DNA of 64,000 nucleotides. Origin: Streptomyces ardesiacus. Lineage in GTDB: Bacteria > Actinomycetota > Actinomycetes > Streptomycetales > Streptomycetaceae. The translations under genes were made by a program, and so were the position numbers. The stretch's first letter is position 1, and every line of letters starts with the position of its first letter. Positions 38,096-46,614 of the stretch are shown here, in pieces. The DNA is taken from NCBI RefSeq assembly GCF_003112575.1, contig NZ_BEWC01000001.1, forward strand, positions 744,001 through 808,000. Reading direction: 5' to 3'. The notes under the pieces were generated by a model. It was not told the DNA's origin, ran no database searches, and worked only from the letters and a program-made list of their open reading frames with translations.

Positions 38096-39485
38096 TCGGC
38101 GGCAGGTACTCCCGCACGTACGTCCGCTCCCAGCACGCGCCCGTCTCCCGCAGCTCGCGCCAGGTCGTGTACCGGTAGCGGAACAGCCGGGCGCGCACGA
38201 AGCGGGGCGGCGCGTCGGGCGGGAACGGGGAGCGGCGCAGCAGCCGCAGCGTGGCGCGGTCGTTCTCCAGCAGCCGCTCGACGAACGTGGCGAACCACGG
38301 TCCGGCGTACGAGGGCGACAGCGCGGCGAACCACATCAGCCAGTCCAGTCGCAGGTGGTACGGCGCGAACTGGCGCGGCCAGCGGTGCGGGTCACCGGGT
38401 TTGCCCTTGAACTCGTAGGCCCGCCAGTCCCCGTCCTCGCGGGCCACCTCGTCGGCGGTGCCCTCGACCACCACCTCGTAGCGGACCCGGCTCACCGAGC
38501 CGAAGGCGCCGTAGGTGTTCACGAGGTGGAGGGAGTCGAAGGAGCGGTTCATCACCTGGCGGCGGGAGACCATGTTGCGCACCGGCCGGTGGCTCAGGAA
38601 CACCAGTAGCGCCGCCACCGCCAGGACCACGGCCTCGTACCAGAGCGGCGGGCCGGCCACGGACGGGTGATCCGCCGGGAGGCGGACCACCGACAGGGCC
38701 AGCACGACGGTGATCCAGTTGAGCCAGGAGAAGTTGCCCGAGAGCACCAGCCAGAGCTGGGTCGCGATCATCAGGGCGGCGGCGGCCGTCGACACGGGGT
38801 GCGGGGCGAACAGGAGGAACGGCACGACCAACTGGGTGACGTGGTTCGCGGCGACCTCGACGCGGTGCAGCGGCCGGGGCAGGTGGTGGAAGAACCAGCT
38901 CAGCGGGCCCGGCATCGGCTGGGTCTCGTGGTGGTGGTCCAGGCAGGTCAGCTTCCGCCAGCACGCGTCGCCCCGCATCTTGATCAGTCCCGCCCCGAAC
39001 TCCACCCGGAACAGCAGCCAGCGCAGCAGGAACAGCACCACGACCGGCGGGGCCACCTCCTCGTTGCCCAGGAACACGGCGACGAAGCCGGTCTCCAGCA
39101 GCAGCGACTCCCAGCCGAACGCGTACCAGGTCTGTCCGACGTTGACGATCGAGAGGTACAGCGCCCACGGCACCAGCCACAGCAGCATCGCGCCCCACAG
39201 CGGCAGCAGCGAGTCGGCGCCCGCCGCCAGCGCCGCCGACACCGCGCAGCCCGCCCAGGCGCAGCCCGCGAAGAACCGGTCCGAGTAGCGCCACTGGAAC
39301 AGGCTCGGCGCCCGCCGGAACGGCACCCGCTCGACGAAGCGGGGCACCGGCGTCAGACCGCGCTCGCCGAGCAGCGCCCGGAACTGCAGCACCGCCGTCA
39401 GGAACGCGACCAGGTACACGACGGCCAGGGCCCGCTGGAAGACCAGCCGGCTCAGCCAGTAGTCGGGTGCGGTGAACCACTCCAC
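38073..39485 (-). CDS. Lipase maturation factor family membrane protein
   Basis: A 470-residue polytopic membrane protein of the Lmf1 family. MEWFTAPDYWLSRLVFQRAL is at the start. About eight helices and the motif WYAFGWESLLLETGFVAVFL are followed by the conserved RVEFGAGLIKMRGDACWRKL and TCLDHHHETQP. The soluble C-terminal domain has NTYGAFGSVSRVRYEVVVEG and APYHLRLDWLMWFAAL. In animals Lmf1 helps lipases fold in the ER; the bacterial role is unknown. The divergent neighbour is a SpoIIE-type phosphatase. Confidence 0.93.
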   Translation of the reverse strand: MEWFTAPDYWLSRLVFQRALAVVYLVAFLTAVLQFRALLGERGLTPVPRFVERVPFRRAPSLFQWRYSDRFFAGCAWAGCAVSAALAAGADSLLPLWGAMLLWLVPWALYLSIVNVGQTWYAFGWESLLLETGFVAVFLGNEEVAPPVVVLFLLRWLLFRVEFGAGLIKMRGDACWRKLTCLDHHHETQPMPGPLSWFFHHLPRPLHRVEVAANHVTQLVVPFLLFAPHPVSTAAAALMIATQLWLVLSGNFSWLNWITVVLALSVVRLPADHPSVAGPPLWYEAVVLAVAALLVFLSHRPVRNMVSRRQVMNRSFDSLHLVNTYGAFGSVSRVRYEVVVEGTADEVAREDGDWRAYEFKGKPGDPHRWPRQFAPYHLRLDWLMWFAALSPSYAGPWFATFVERLLENDRATLRLLRRSPFPPDAPPRFVRARLFRYRYTTWRELRETGACWERTYVREYLPPTRLTASG

Positions 39486-39602
39486 GGCCGGACTCCTCTC
39501 GTACCGGCTCCGGGTACCCGCCCCGGCGTGCCGTTGCTCCCTCTGCGCTGTCCGGTGGACCAGGACTCGAAGATTCCGACAAATCCTGGCAAGGTGGGGT
39601 CC

Positions 39603-41693
39603 ATGTCTGATCGGGGAGCGAGCGCCCCGTCACTCCCGGACGACTGGCCCGCCCACCCGGACCCGATCCTGGCGCTCAACCGCATGGGCAGCTTCGACTG
39701 GGACCTGGACGCCGGTCTGTTCCACATGGACGCCCAGGCCCACGAGGTGCTCGACCTGCGCCCGGAGGAGTTCGACGGGCGCCCCGAGTCGCTGTCGCTG
39801 AGGGTGCCGACGGCGGAGAGCCGCCGCATCGACACCATCGTCGCCCAGGCCATGAAGGACGGCAGCGAGAACTACGGCACCTACTTCCGGCTGCGCCGCC
39901 GCGACGGCACGCTGCGCTGGACGCACACCCAGGGCTACATCCGCCGCGACGAGACGGGCCGCCCCCGCCGGATCATCGGCGTCGTCCGCGACGCCACCCA
40001 GGAGATCGCGGACATCGCGGGCAACCGCGAGCAGGACGCGCTGGACGAGGCCCGCCGGCGGCTCACCAACGTCGTCCAGCTCGCCACGGCCGCCCTCGCG
40101 CACGCCCGCACCGTGGACGACGTCATCGACGTGCTGCGCGACACCCACGGCCTCACCCGGCTGGGCGCCACCAGCCTGGTGATGGGGCTGGTCGAGGCCG
40201 GCCGCATCCGGCTGGTCGCCGACGGCCCCGAGAACAGCTTCGTCCCCGGCACCCGGATCACCCGGATCGACGAGCCCTACCCGATGAGCGAGGCCGTACG
40301 GACGCTCAGCCCCCGCTTCATCGAGTCGCCGGAGGAGTTCGCCGCGCGCTACCCCGAACTGTGGGCGGGCATCACCCACCTCGACATCACCTCGGCCGCC
40401 TACCTTCCGCTGATCGCCCAGGCCCGCCCGATCGGCGCCATCGGGCTCCTCTACAGCGACCGGTACGGCTTCTCGCCCGAGGACCGCAACGTCCTGGTCG
40501 CGCTCGGCAGCGGCATCGCGCAGAGCCTGCAGCGGGCCATGCTCTACGAGCAGGAGATGGACCTCGCCGAGGGCCTCCAGCAGGCCATGCTGCCGCGCAC
40601 CATCCCCACCGTGCCCGGCTGCGACGTCGCCGTCCGCTACCGCGCGGCCTCCATCGGCGGCGGCCTCGCCCGGGACATCGGCGGCGACTGGTACGACCTG
40701 ATCCCGCTGCCCGGCGGCCGCGTCGGCGCCGTCATCGGCGACGTCCAGGGCCACGACACGCACGCCGCCGCCGTCATGGGCCAGCTCCGCATCGTGCTGC
40801 GCGCCTACGCCGCCGAGGGCCACCCGCCGGCCACGGTGATGGCACGGGCCTCCGTCTTCCTGCACGAGCTGGACACCGACCGCTTCGCGACCTGCCTGTA
40901 CGCCGAGGCCGACCTGGGCACCGGAGTGGTGCAGGTGGTCCGCGCCGGTCACATCGACCCGCTGCTGCGCTTCGGCGACGGCACCTGCCGGCTCGTCCGG
41001 GTCGAGGGCGGGCTGCCGCTCGGCCTGTCCGCCGAGTTCGGGCGGCTCGCCTACCCGGTCGCCACCCTGGAGCTGGACCCGGGCAGCACCCTGCTGCTGT
41101 GCACCGACGGCCTGGTCGAGCAGCCCGGCGCCGACCTCGACGAGGGCTTGGAGGTGCTCACGGCGCTGATCAGCTCCGGGCCGAAGGACGTGCGGGACCT
41201 GGCCGACCGGCTCATCGACGTGGCCGACGAGCGCCGCGGCGACGACGACGTCGCCCTGCTCCTGCTGCGCCGCCACGGCCCGGGCGCCCCGAGGACCTTC
41301 GGCCGGGTCCAGCAGCACGTCTCGCCGGGCGACCCGGAGGGACTCACCGAGGCCCGGCACATGATCCGCGCCGCGGTCCGCTCCTGGGGGGCCAGGGGCC
41401 AGAGCGACGAGATCGAGCTGGTCGCCGACGAGCTGATGACCAACGCCCTCATGCACACCGAGGGCTCCGCCGTCGTCACCCTGCGGCTGCTCACCGGGAC
41501 CGACCGGCGACTGCGGGTCGAGGTCGAGGACTCCTCCAGCGCCCTGCCGCGCCGCCGCGAGGCCGGGGACGACGGGGTCTCCGGGCGGGGCCTGCTCCTG
41601 GTCGACACGCTCGCCGACCAGTGGGGCGTGGAGGCACGCGGCGGCGGCAAGGTCGTGTGGGCGGAGTTCGTGGTGGCGCACGCCGCGGGCTGA
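39603..41693 (+). CDS. PAS-GAF-SpoIIE phosphatase-HATPase multidomain regulator
   Basis: A 696-residue signalling protein. Residues about 20-145 form a PAS/PAC domain (FDWDLDAGLFHMDAQAHEVL...YFRLRRRDGTLRWTHTQGYI). A GAF domain follows (about 160-320). Then comes a PP2C/SpoIIE phosphatase (AEGLQQAMLPRTIPTVPGCD, IGGDWYDLIPLPGGRVGAVI, GDVQGHDTHAAAVMGQLR) and a C-terminal anti-sigma-like HATPase (DEIELVADELMTNALMHTEG, GRGLLLVDTLADQWGV). The set combines a phosphatase for anti-anti-sigma factors with a kinase domain, as in several Streptomyces stress regulators. Its partner is not in this window. Confidence 0.95.
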   Translation: MSDRGASAPSLPDDWPAHPDPILALNRMGSFDWDLDAGLFHMDAQAHEVLDLRPEEFDGRPESLSLRVPTAESRRIDTIVAQAMKDGSENYGTYFRLRRRDGTLRWTHTQGYIRRDETGRPRRIIGVVRDATQEIADIAGNREQDALDEARRRLTNVVQLATAALAHARTVDDVIDVLRDTHGLTRLGATSLVMGLVEAGRIRLVADGPENSFVPGTRITRIDEPYPMSEAVRTLSPRFIESPEEFAARYPELWAGITHLDITSAAYLPLIAQARPIGAIGLLYSDRYGFSPEDRNVLVALGSGIAQSLQRAMLYEQEMDLAEGLQQAMLPRTIPTVPGCDVAVRYRAASIGGGLARDIGGDWYDLIPLPGGRVGAVIGDVQGHDTHAAAVMGQLRIVLRAYAAEGHPPATVMARASVFLHELDTDRFATCLYAEADLGTGVVQVVRAGHIDPLLRFGDGTCRLVRVEGGLPLGLSAEFGRLAYPVATLELDPGSTLLLCTDGLVEQPGADLDEGLEVLTALISSGPKDVRDLADRLIDVADERRGDDDVALLLLRRHGPGAPRTFGRVQQHVSPGDPEGLTEARHMIRAAVRSWGARGQSDEIELVADELMTNALMHTEGSAVVTLRLLTGTDRRLRVEVEDSSSALPRRREAGDDGVSGRGLLLVDTLADQWGVEARGGGKVVWAEFVVAHAAG

Positions 41694-41733
41694 CCCCACT
41701 GGCCCCGCCGCCGGCCGGTGGCACTCTGGACGT

Positions 41734-42597
41734 ATGCCAGAACTGCCCGAGGTCGAGGCGCTCCGCGACTTCCTGACCGAGCACCTCACCGGCCGCGAGA
41801 TCGTCCGGGTCCTGCCCGTGGCGATCAGTGTCCTGAAGACGTACGACCCCCCGCTCACGGCGCTGGAGGGCCACCGGGTGGCCGCCGTGCACCGCCACGG
41901 CAAGTTCCTCGACGTGGAGACCGCGGGCGGCCCGCACCTGGTGACCCATCTGGCCCGGGCCGGCTGGCTGCAGTGGAAGGACAGCCTGCCCAGCGGCATG
42001 CCCAGGCCCGGCAAGGGGCCGCTCGCGCTGCGGGCCGCCCTGGAGACCGGCGCGGGCTTCGACCTGACCGAGGCCGGCACGCAGAAGCGGCTCGCGGTGT
42101 ACGTCGTGTCCGACCCGCAGGAGGTGCCCGGCGTGGCCCGGCTCGGTCCGGACCCGCTGGCCGACGACTTCGACGAGGCGCGCCTGGCCGCGCTCCTCGG
42201 CGGTGAGCGGCGGCAGCTCAAGGGCGCCCTGCGCGACCAGAGCCTGATCGCGGGCGTGGGCAACGCGTACAGCGACGAGATCCTGCACGCCGCGAGGATG
42301 TCCCCGTTCAAACTGGCCGCCTCCCTCACCGACGAGGAGGCCGCGCGCCTGTACGCGGCCCTGCGCGACACGCTCATCCAGGCGGTGGAACGCTCCCGGG
42401 GCCTCGCCGCCGGGAAGCTGAAGGCCGAGAAGAAGAGCGGGATGCGGGTCCACGGGCGCGCCGGGGAGCCCTGTCCGGTGTGCGGCGACACCGTCCGCGA
42501 GGTCTCCTTCAGCGACTCCTCGCTCCAGTACTGCCCGACCTGCCAGACCGGCGGCAAACCGCTGGCGGACCGCAGGATGTCCCGCCTGCTGAAGTGA
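41734..42597 (+). CDS. Fpg/Nei-family DNA glycosylase
   Basis: A 287-residue base-excision repair enzyme. The N-terminal catalytic Pro-Glu is in MPELPEVEALRDFL. The H2TH region has LIAGVGNAYSDEILHAARMSPF. The C-terminal zinc finger is CPVCGDTVREVSFSDSSLQY with CPTCQ, and the last helix reads KPLADRRMSRLLK. DNA-binding Lys residues are in RHGKFL. It would remove oxidised bases. Whether it is of Fpg or Nei type cannot be decided here. Confidence 0.95.
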   Translation: MPELPEVEALRDFLTEHLTGREIVRVLPVAISVLKTYDPPLTALEGHRVAAVHRHGKFLDVETAGGPHLVTHLARAGWLQWKDSLPSGMPRPGKGPLALRAALETGAGFDLTEAGTQKRLAVYVVSDPQEVPGVARLGPDPLADDFDEARLAALLGGERRQLKGALRDQSLIAGVGNAYSDEILHAARMSPFKLAASLTDEEAARLYAALRDTLIQAVERSRGLAAGKLKAEKKSGMRVHGRAGEPCPVCGDTVREVSFSDSSLQYCPTCQTGGKPLADRRMSRLLK

Positions 42598-42612
42598 GGG
42601 GCGGCCCCGCGC

Positions 42613-43263
42613 TCACCCGGCCGGCAGCGTCACCAGGCGTCCGCCGTCCGCCGTCCGCACCTCGTAGCGGTCGATCTCGTCCGGGTGCAGGGCGGCCCCG
42701 CCGCGCACGGTGTGCGACCGGTCCCCGTGCCCCGGGACCGTCCAGCTGGTGACGGTCTGCTCGGAGCCGTCGCGGCCGACGGCCACGAGCCGGCAGGAGC
42801 GGGGGCCTGTCCCGTCCCGGACCTCGAGTCGCACGCCCGTGCCCCAGGTCTCGTCCTCGGCCGTGACCCGCGCCCACACCCCGGACCGGGCGTCGGTCGC
42901 GGTGAGCGGCGCCGTCCGCTCGCCCTGGCTCGCGTACAGCACGGCGCCGGGCCCGGCCACGGCGCACACGACGGCGGCGGCCACGGCGTACAGCACCCGC
43001 CTGCGGCCGGCCCGGTGACGGGTGGCCACCTCGGACAGCAGCCGGTCGAGCAGGCGCGGTCCCGGCCCGGCCAGGGGGTGGACGACGCGCGGGGTGGCCT
43101 TCCGGTACAGCATCAACTGGCGGGTGGCGGGGCCGAATTCGGTCACCTGGGCGGCGCACCGGGGGCACTCCATGAGGTGGTCCTCGAAGCGGAACGCCTC
43201 CGCCTCCTCCAGCACACCCAGCGCGTAGGCGCCGACGTCGCCGTGCCTTTCCAGGGACCTCAT
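42613..43263 (-). CDS. Anti-sigma factor with zinc-binding HxxxCxxC motif
   Basis: A 216-residue single-pass membrane protein. The N-terminal cytoplasmic zf-HC2 domain has RFEDHLMECPRCAAQV (H-x3-C-x2-C), which typically holds an ECF sigma factor and may respond to redox. The transmembrane helix is VLYAVAAAVVCAVAGPGAVL (about 90-110). The extracytoplasmic domain carries a beta-rich sensor-like region (GVRLEVRDGTGPRSCRLVAV). Its likely partner is the sigma factor at 44092-44649, separated by one unrelated gene. Confidence 0.9.
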   Translation of the reverse strand: MRSLERHGDVGAYALGVLEEAEAFRFEDHLMECPRCAAQVTEFGPATRQLMLYRKATPRVVHPLAGPGPRLLDRLLSEVATRHRAGRRRVLYAVAAAVVCAVAGPGAVLYASQGERTAPLTATDARSGVWARVTAEDETWGTGVRLEVRDGTGPRSCRLVAVGRDGSEQTVTSWTVPGHGDRSHTVRGGAALHPDEIDRYEVRTADGGRLVTLPAG

Positions 43264-43435
43264 GCCGAATCCTCGTACCGTTGGGTGCGGGTGGGGTTAC
43301 TCCGTGCTCCCACCCGTACGCGCCCGACCGCCGAATCACTCAAGCCGCGATCGAATCGCAACCAAGGCGTCCGGGACGCCGCCGGGTCCGTCCCCGGACA
43401 AGGGCCGCGGGCCCTCCGGGCGGTCGGCGGGACGG

Positions 43436-43951
43436 CTAGAACAGGTGGATGGCGAGGTGCCCGAGCGGCAGCCCGAGCTGCCAGGCCGGCGTCCACACCT
43501 TCGGTCCCTCGTCCTCGCCGCCCACCGCCGCGCCGCCGGGGACCGCGTTCAGGTCGGGGGCCAGCAACTCGGTGTCCTGGAGCCAGCGCCAGGCCGCCCG
43601 GGCCAGCTCCAGGTCCGGCGAGTGGCGTCCGGCGGCCACCGCGTCGGCCGTGACCTCGGCCAGCCGCCCGTGCACCCACTCGTGCCACGGCTGGTCGTAG
43701 GCCGTCAGGGACAGCCAGGTCTCCAGGTGGGTGACGACGCGGATGCCGCTCAGTTCGCCGTCCGTGTCGGACAGGAAGACGGTGAGCGCCAGCGCGTCGC
43801 GTCCGGCGCGGAACTCGAAGGACGTCGGCGGCATCAGGTCGCCGGTCCGCAGCAGCTCGTCGGCGATGTACTCGGCGTACAACCACGCCATGGGAACGCT
43901 CAGTTCGCCCCCGCCGGTGCCGTCCGTGCTCTCGTGACCTCTGTGCAGCAT
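43436..43951 (-). CDS. Conserved hypothetical protein between sigma and anti-sigma genes
   Basis: A 171-residue soluble protein. Its features include VPMAWLYAEYIADELLRTGD, TSFEFRAGRDALALTVFLSD, GIRVVTHLETWLSLTAYDQPWHEWVHG and a C terminus KVWTPAWQLGLPLGHLAIHLF. No family is recognised. The aromatic-rich helices (WHEWVHGRLAEV) suggest a folded alpha/beta domain. ATG 43951 follows GGAAGGG. The gene sits between the sigma factor (140 bp upstream) and the anti-sigma factor (172 bp downstream) on the same strand and may belong to that regulon. Confidence 0.7.
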   Translation of the reverse strand: MLHRGHESTDGTGGGELSVPMAWLYAEYIADELLRTGDLMPPTSFEFRAGRDALALTVFLSDTDGELSGIRVVTHLETWLSLTAYDQPWHEWVHGRLAEVTADAVAAGRHSPDLELARAAWRWLQDTELLAPDLNAVPGGAAVGGEDEGPKVWTPAWQLGLPLGHLAIHLF

Positions 43952-44091
43952 CCCTTCCTGCCTTCCTCCGGTGCGTGCGCGTCGCCCGACCGGGTCGTGG
44001 ACCCCCGTCCGGAACACGGATGAGGACAGCCGACTGCTCAACCGGGGTCCTGGGCAAGGCGCTTTACGGAGGCTTGACCAAAGGGTCGGTT

Positions 44092-44649
44092 TCACCGCAG
44101 GTCGGCGGCGTATCCCGGTAGCACCCTGCGCATGGCGCGCAGCGCGTAGTAGGCACGGGACTTCACGGTACCGGGTGGGATGCCGAGGGCCGCCGCCGCT
44201 TCCGCCACACTCGCCCCCTGGAAGTACACCAGCACCAGGACGTCACGGTGCTCCGGAGTGAGTGTCTTCACAGCCTCGCGCACGTCGAGGGCGGCGGCGG
44301 CCCGTTCGGCGTGGTCCGCGCAGACCCGTGCGTTCTCCAGCACGGCGTCGCCGACCTCCGCGGGGCGGGCCTGTCGGGCCCGGCGCGCGTCGATCGCGAG
44401 CCGCCGGGCCACGGTCAGCAGCCAGGGCCGTACGGAGTCGAAGTCGTCGGCGCGCAGGGCCTCGGGGTGCTGCCAGGCGCGCACCAGGGTCTCCTGCACG
44501 AGGTCCTCGGCGCGTTGCCGGTCGCCGTCGCTGAGCCGCAGCAGCAGTGCGAAGAGCGGCCGGCCGTGCTCGCGCTGCAGTGCGGCGAGCTCGTGCTCGG
44601 CGGTCGTCGTGCCGTTCGCTGTGTCCGTGAGGGTGATTCCGGCCGTCAT
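44092..44649 (-). CDS. ECF-type RNA polymerase sigma factor
   Basis: A 185-residue extracytoplasmic-function sigma factor. Region 2 has RPLFALLLRLSDGDRQRAED, LVQETLVRAWQHPEAL and WLLTVARRLAIDARRAR. Region 4 has LTPEHRDVLVLVYFQGASVA with EAAAALGIPPGTVKSRAYYALRAM. The HTH recognition motif GTVKSRAYYALRA is standard for the SigK/SigL-like groups. Start ATG 44649; longer frames upstream look non-coding. The anti-sigma factor with zf-HC2 domain lies two genes downstream. Confidence 0.93.
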   Translation of the reverse strand: MTAGITLTDTANGTTTAEHELAALQREHGRPLFALLLRLSDGDRQRAEDLVQETLVRAWQHPEALRADDFDSVRPWLLTVARRLAIDARRARQARPAEVGDAVLENARVCADHAERAAAALDVREAVKTLTPEHRDVLVLVYFQGASVAEAAAALGIPPGTVKSRAYYALRAMRRVLPGYAADLR

Positions 44650-44891
44650 GGCCGTATGGCATCGCAGGGGGCCGGACGGGGACAGGGCGCGCGCACGGGT
44701 GTGCGGCGGACGGTCGATCGCGTCGACGAACGGTTCGACGAACGGTCGGCGGGGGTGGTGCACACCCCGCGGGAGCACGCCGGACGGGCTAATGGGCGTG
44801 TCGAAGCCGCCCGTGACGGGCCGTCACTCTTTACCTGTTCATACGTAAATGTGACTTTTCATCGGTGTGTGCGACCCAGCGGAGTGAACGG

Positions 44892-46046
44892 ATGATCACA
44901 CGCAGTCGGCAGGTGGCCCTGGCCCTGACCGCTCTCCTCGCCGCGGGCGCGGCCTGTCAGGCCCGCGACCACGAACCGCCGAAACCCCCGGCGCCGGCCC
45001 CGCCCGCCGCGGCCGAAGGCTCCTTCACCCTGGTCGCCTCCGGGGACGTGCTCCCGCACGACTCGATCATCGAGCGGGCCCGCTTCGACGCGGGCGGCAC
45101 CGGTTACGACTTCCGGCCCATGCTCGCCGGGGCCCGGTCCGTCGTCTCGGCGGCCGACCTGGCCCTGTGCCACATGGAGACCGTCTACGGCGCGAACGGC
45201 GACTACAGCGGCTACCCGCTCTTCAAGTCCCCGCCCGAGGTGGCGAAGGCGCTGGCCGCCACCGGCTACGACGGGTGCTCCACCGCCTCCAACCACAGCG
45301 CGGACGACGGGGCGGACGGCATCCGCCGCACCCTGGACGCGCTCGACCGCGCCGGTGTACGGCACGCCGGGACCGCACGCACCGAGGGCGAGGCGGACAC
45401 GACGACGGTCCTGCGCGCGGGCCGGGCCCACGTGGCCCACCTCGCCTACACCCTTCACACCAACGGCCACCCCCTCCCCGACGGGCAGCCCTGGGCGGTG
45501 AACCTGATCGACGAGGCGCGCGTCGTCGCGGACGCCCGGGCCGCGCGGCGGGCCGGCGCCGACGTCGTCGTCGTGTCGATGCACTGGGGCACCGAGTGGC
45601 AGGACACCCCCGACCAGGAGCAGACGGCGCTGGCCCGGAGTCTGACCGCCGCCCGCACCGGCGACCGCCCCGACATCGACCTCGTCCTCGGCACCCACGC
45701 CCACGTCCCGCAGGCCTACGAGAAGGTCAACGGCACCTGGGTGGTCTACGGCATGGGCGACCAGATCGCGGGCGAGATGGTCAACGACGAGGGTGTGCGC
45801 GACCCGCGCGGCAACCAGTCGACCATCGGCCGCTTCACCTTCGCCCCGCCGGACCGGGCCGGTGAGCGCTGGAAGGTCACCAGGGCGGAGTTCGTGCCGC
45901 AGGTGTTCGACGTCGATGCCGGCCGGGTGGTGAACCTCAACCGCGCGCTGGAGAAGGGCGCCGAGCTGCGGGGCGTGCGCGACCGCATCCGCGACGTGGT
46001 GCTCGGCCGGGGCGCCGCCGAGGACGGGCTGGTGATGGGCGAGTAG
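44892..46046 (+). CDS. CapA-family (poly-gamma-glutamate biosynthesis-like) metallophosphatase
   Basis: A 384-residue exported protein. The N-terminal signal peptide (RSRQVALALTALLAAGAAC) ends in a Cys, but the lipobox is weak, so lipid attachment is uncertain. The CapA domain motifs are LVASGDVLPHDSI, ADLALCHMETVY, STASNHSADDGADGIRRTLDAL, VVVVSMHWGTEWQ and LVLGTHAHVPQAYEKVNGTW; they form the calcineurin-like metal site. Role in polyglutamate synthesis is proven only for the Bacillus homologue. GGAG at 44881-44884 supports ATG 44892. Confidence 0.92.
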   Translation: MITRSRQVALALTALLAAGAACQARDHEPPKPPAPAPPAAAEGSFTLVASGDVLPHDSIIERARFDAGGTGYDFRPMLAGARSVVSAADLALCHMETVYGANGDYSGYPLFKSPPEVAKALAATGYDGCSTASNHSADDGADGIRRTLDALDRAGVRHAGTARTEGEADTTTVLRAGRAHVAHLAYTLHTNGHPLPDGQPWAVNLIDEARVVADARAARRAGADVVVVSMHWGTEWQDTPDQEQTALARSLTAARTGDRPDIDLVLGTHAHVPQAYEKVNGTWVVYGMGDQIAGEMVNDEGVRDPRGNQSTIGRFTFAPPDRAGERWKVTRAEFVPQVFDVDAGRVVNLNRALEKGAELRGVRDRIRDVVLGRGAAEDGLVMGE

Positions 46047-46082
46047 CCGGGCGGCGGACGCGTGGGGGAGCGGGGGTGTGCG

Positions 46083-46556
46083 TCAGCCGACGTCCACGTC
46101 GTCGAGGGCGGTCAGCATGGCACCGAGCACGCGCAGGCAGGTGGTGAGGTCGGAGTCCGTCAGGCCGCCGCCGACCTGGCCCAGGAGCACGTTCTCCCGG
46201 TCGAGCACGGCGGTGACCGCCGTGCGGCCCGAGTCCGTGAGCCGGATCAGCGACGACCGCCGGTGCGCGGGGTTGGGGACGCTCTCCACCAGGCCCCGGG
46301 CGGCCGCGTCGTTGACCATCCGCTGCACGAACTGGCGGCTGATCGCCTGTGCCCGGCCCATCTGCGGCACGGTCATCGGGCCGTTGCGGTGGAGCAGGGC
46401 CAGCACGGCGCGGACGCCCACGGAGAGCCCCTCGGGCGCCAGGCCCTGCTCCACGAGGCGCTGCGCGCGCCGGTAGACCGGGCCGACCAGGTCGTACACC
46501 TGGGTGAGGCGGCGGGCGAGTTCGTCGGGCGGGAGCGGGGGATCAAGGTCCGTCAC
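46083..46556 (-). CDS. MarR-family transcriptional regulator
   Basis: A 157-residue winged-helix regulator with the usual MarR order. Helices VYDLVGPVYRRAQRLVEQGL and GVRAVLALLHRNGPMTVPQM lead to the recognition helix SRQFVQRMVNDAAARGLVE, the wing NPAHRRSSLIRLTDSG and a C-terminal dimerisation helix. Start GTG 46556. It is divergent from an alpha/beta hydrolase. Two near-identical 17-bp operators lie in the 57-bp gap. Confidence 0.94.
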   Translation of the reverse strand: MTDLDPPLPPDELARRLTQVYDLVGPVYRRAQRLVEQGLAPEGLSVGVRAVLALLHRNGPMTVPQMGRAQAISRQFVQRMVNDAAARGLVESVPNPAHRRSSLIRLTDSGRTAVTAVLDRENVLLGQVGGGLTDSDLTTCLRVLGAMLTALDDVDVG

Positions 46557-46566
46557 CCCCTCAGTA

Positions 46567-46614
46567 TGACATCCAGGTTGTCAAAGTGGGAGCAGGATGA
46601 CACCCTGGTTGTCA
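46567..46614. promoter_or_regulatory. Two MarR-type operators between regulator and hydrolase
   Basis: TGACATCCAGGTTGTCA (46567-46583) and TGACACCCTGGTTGTCA (46598-46614) differ at only two positions. Both approach the palindrome TGACAACCnGGTTGTCA. Starts are 31 bp apart (about three helical turns). The second site ends on the first base of the hydrolase ATG, so binding would block translation initiation or promoter clearance. Confidence 0.75.

Noticed and set aside
44830..44849. TTTAC/GTAAA inverted repeat before the CapA-type gene
   Set aside because: Five-base arms with a 10-bp spacer are too short to call an operator without conservation data.
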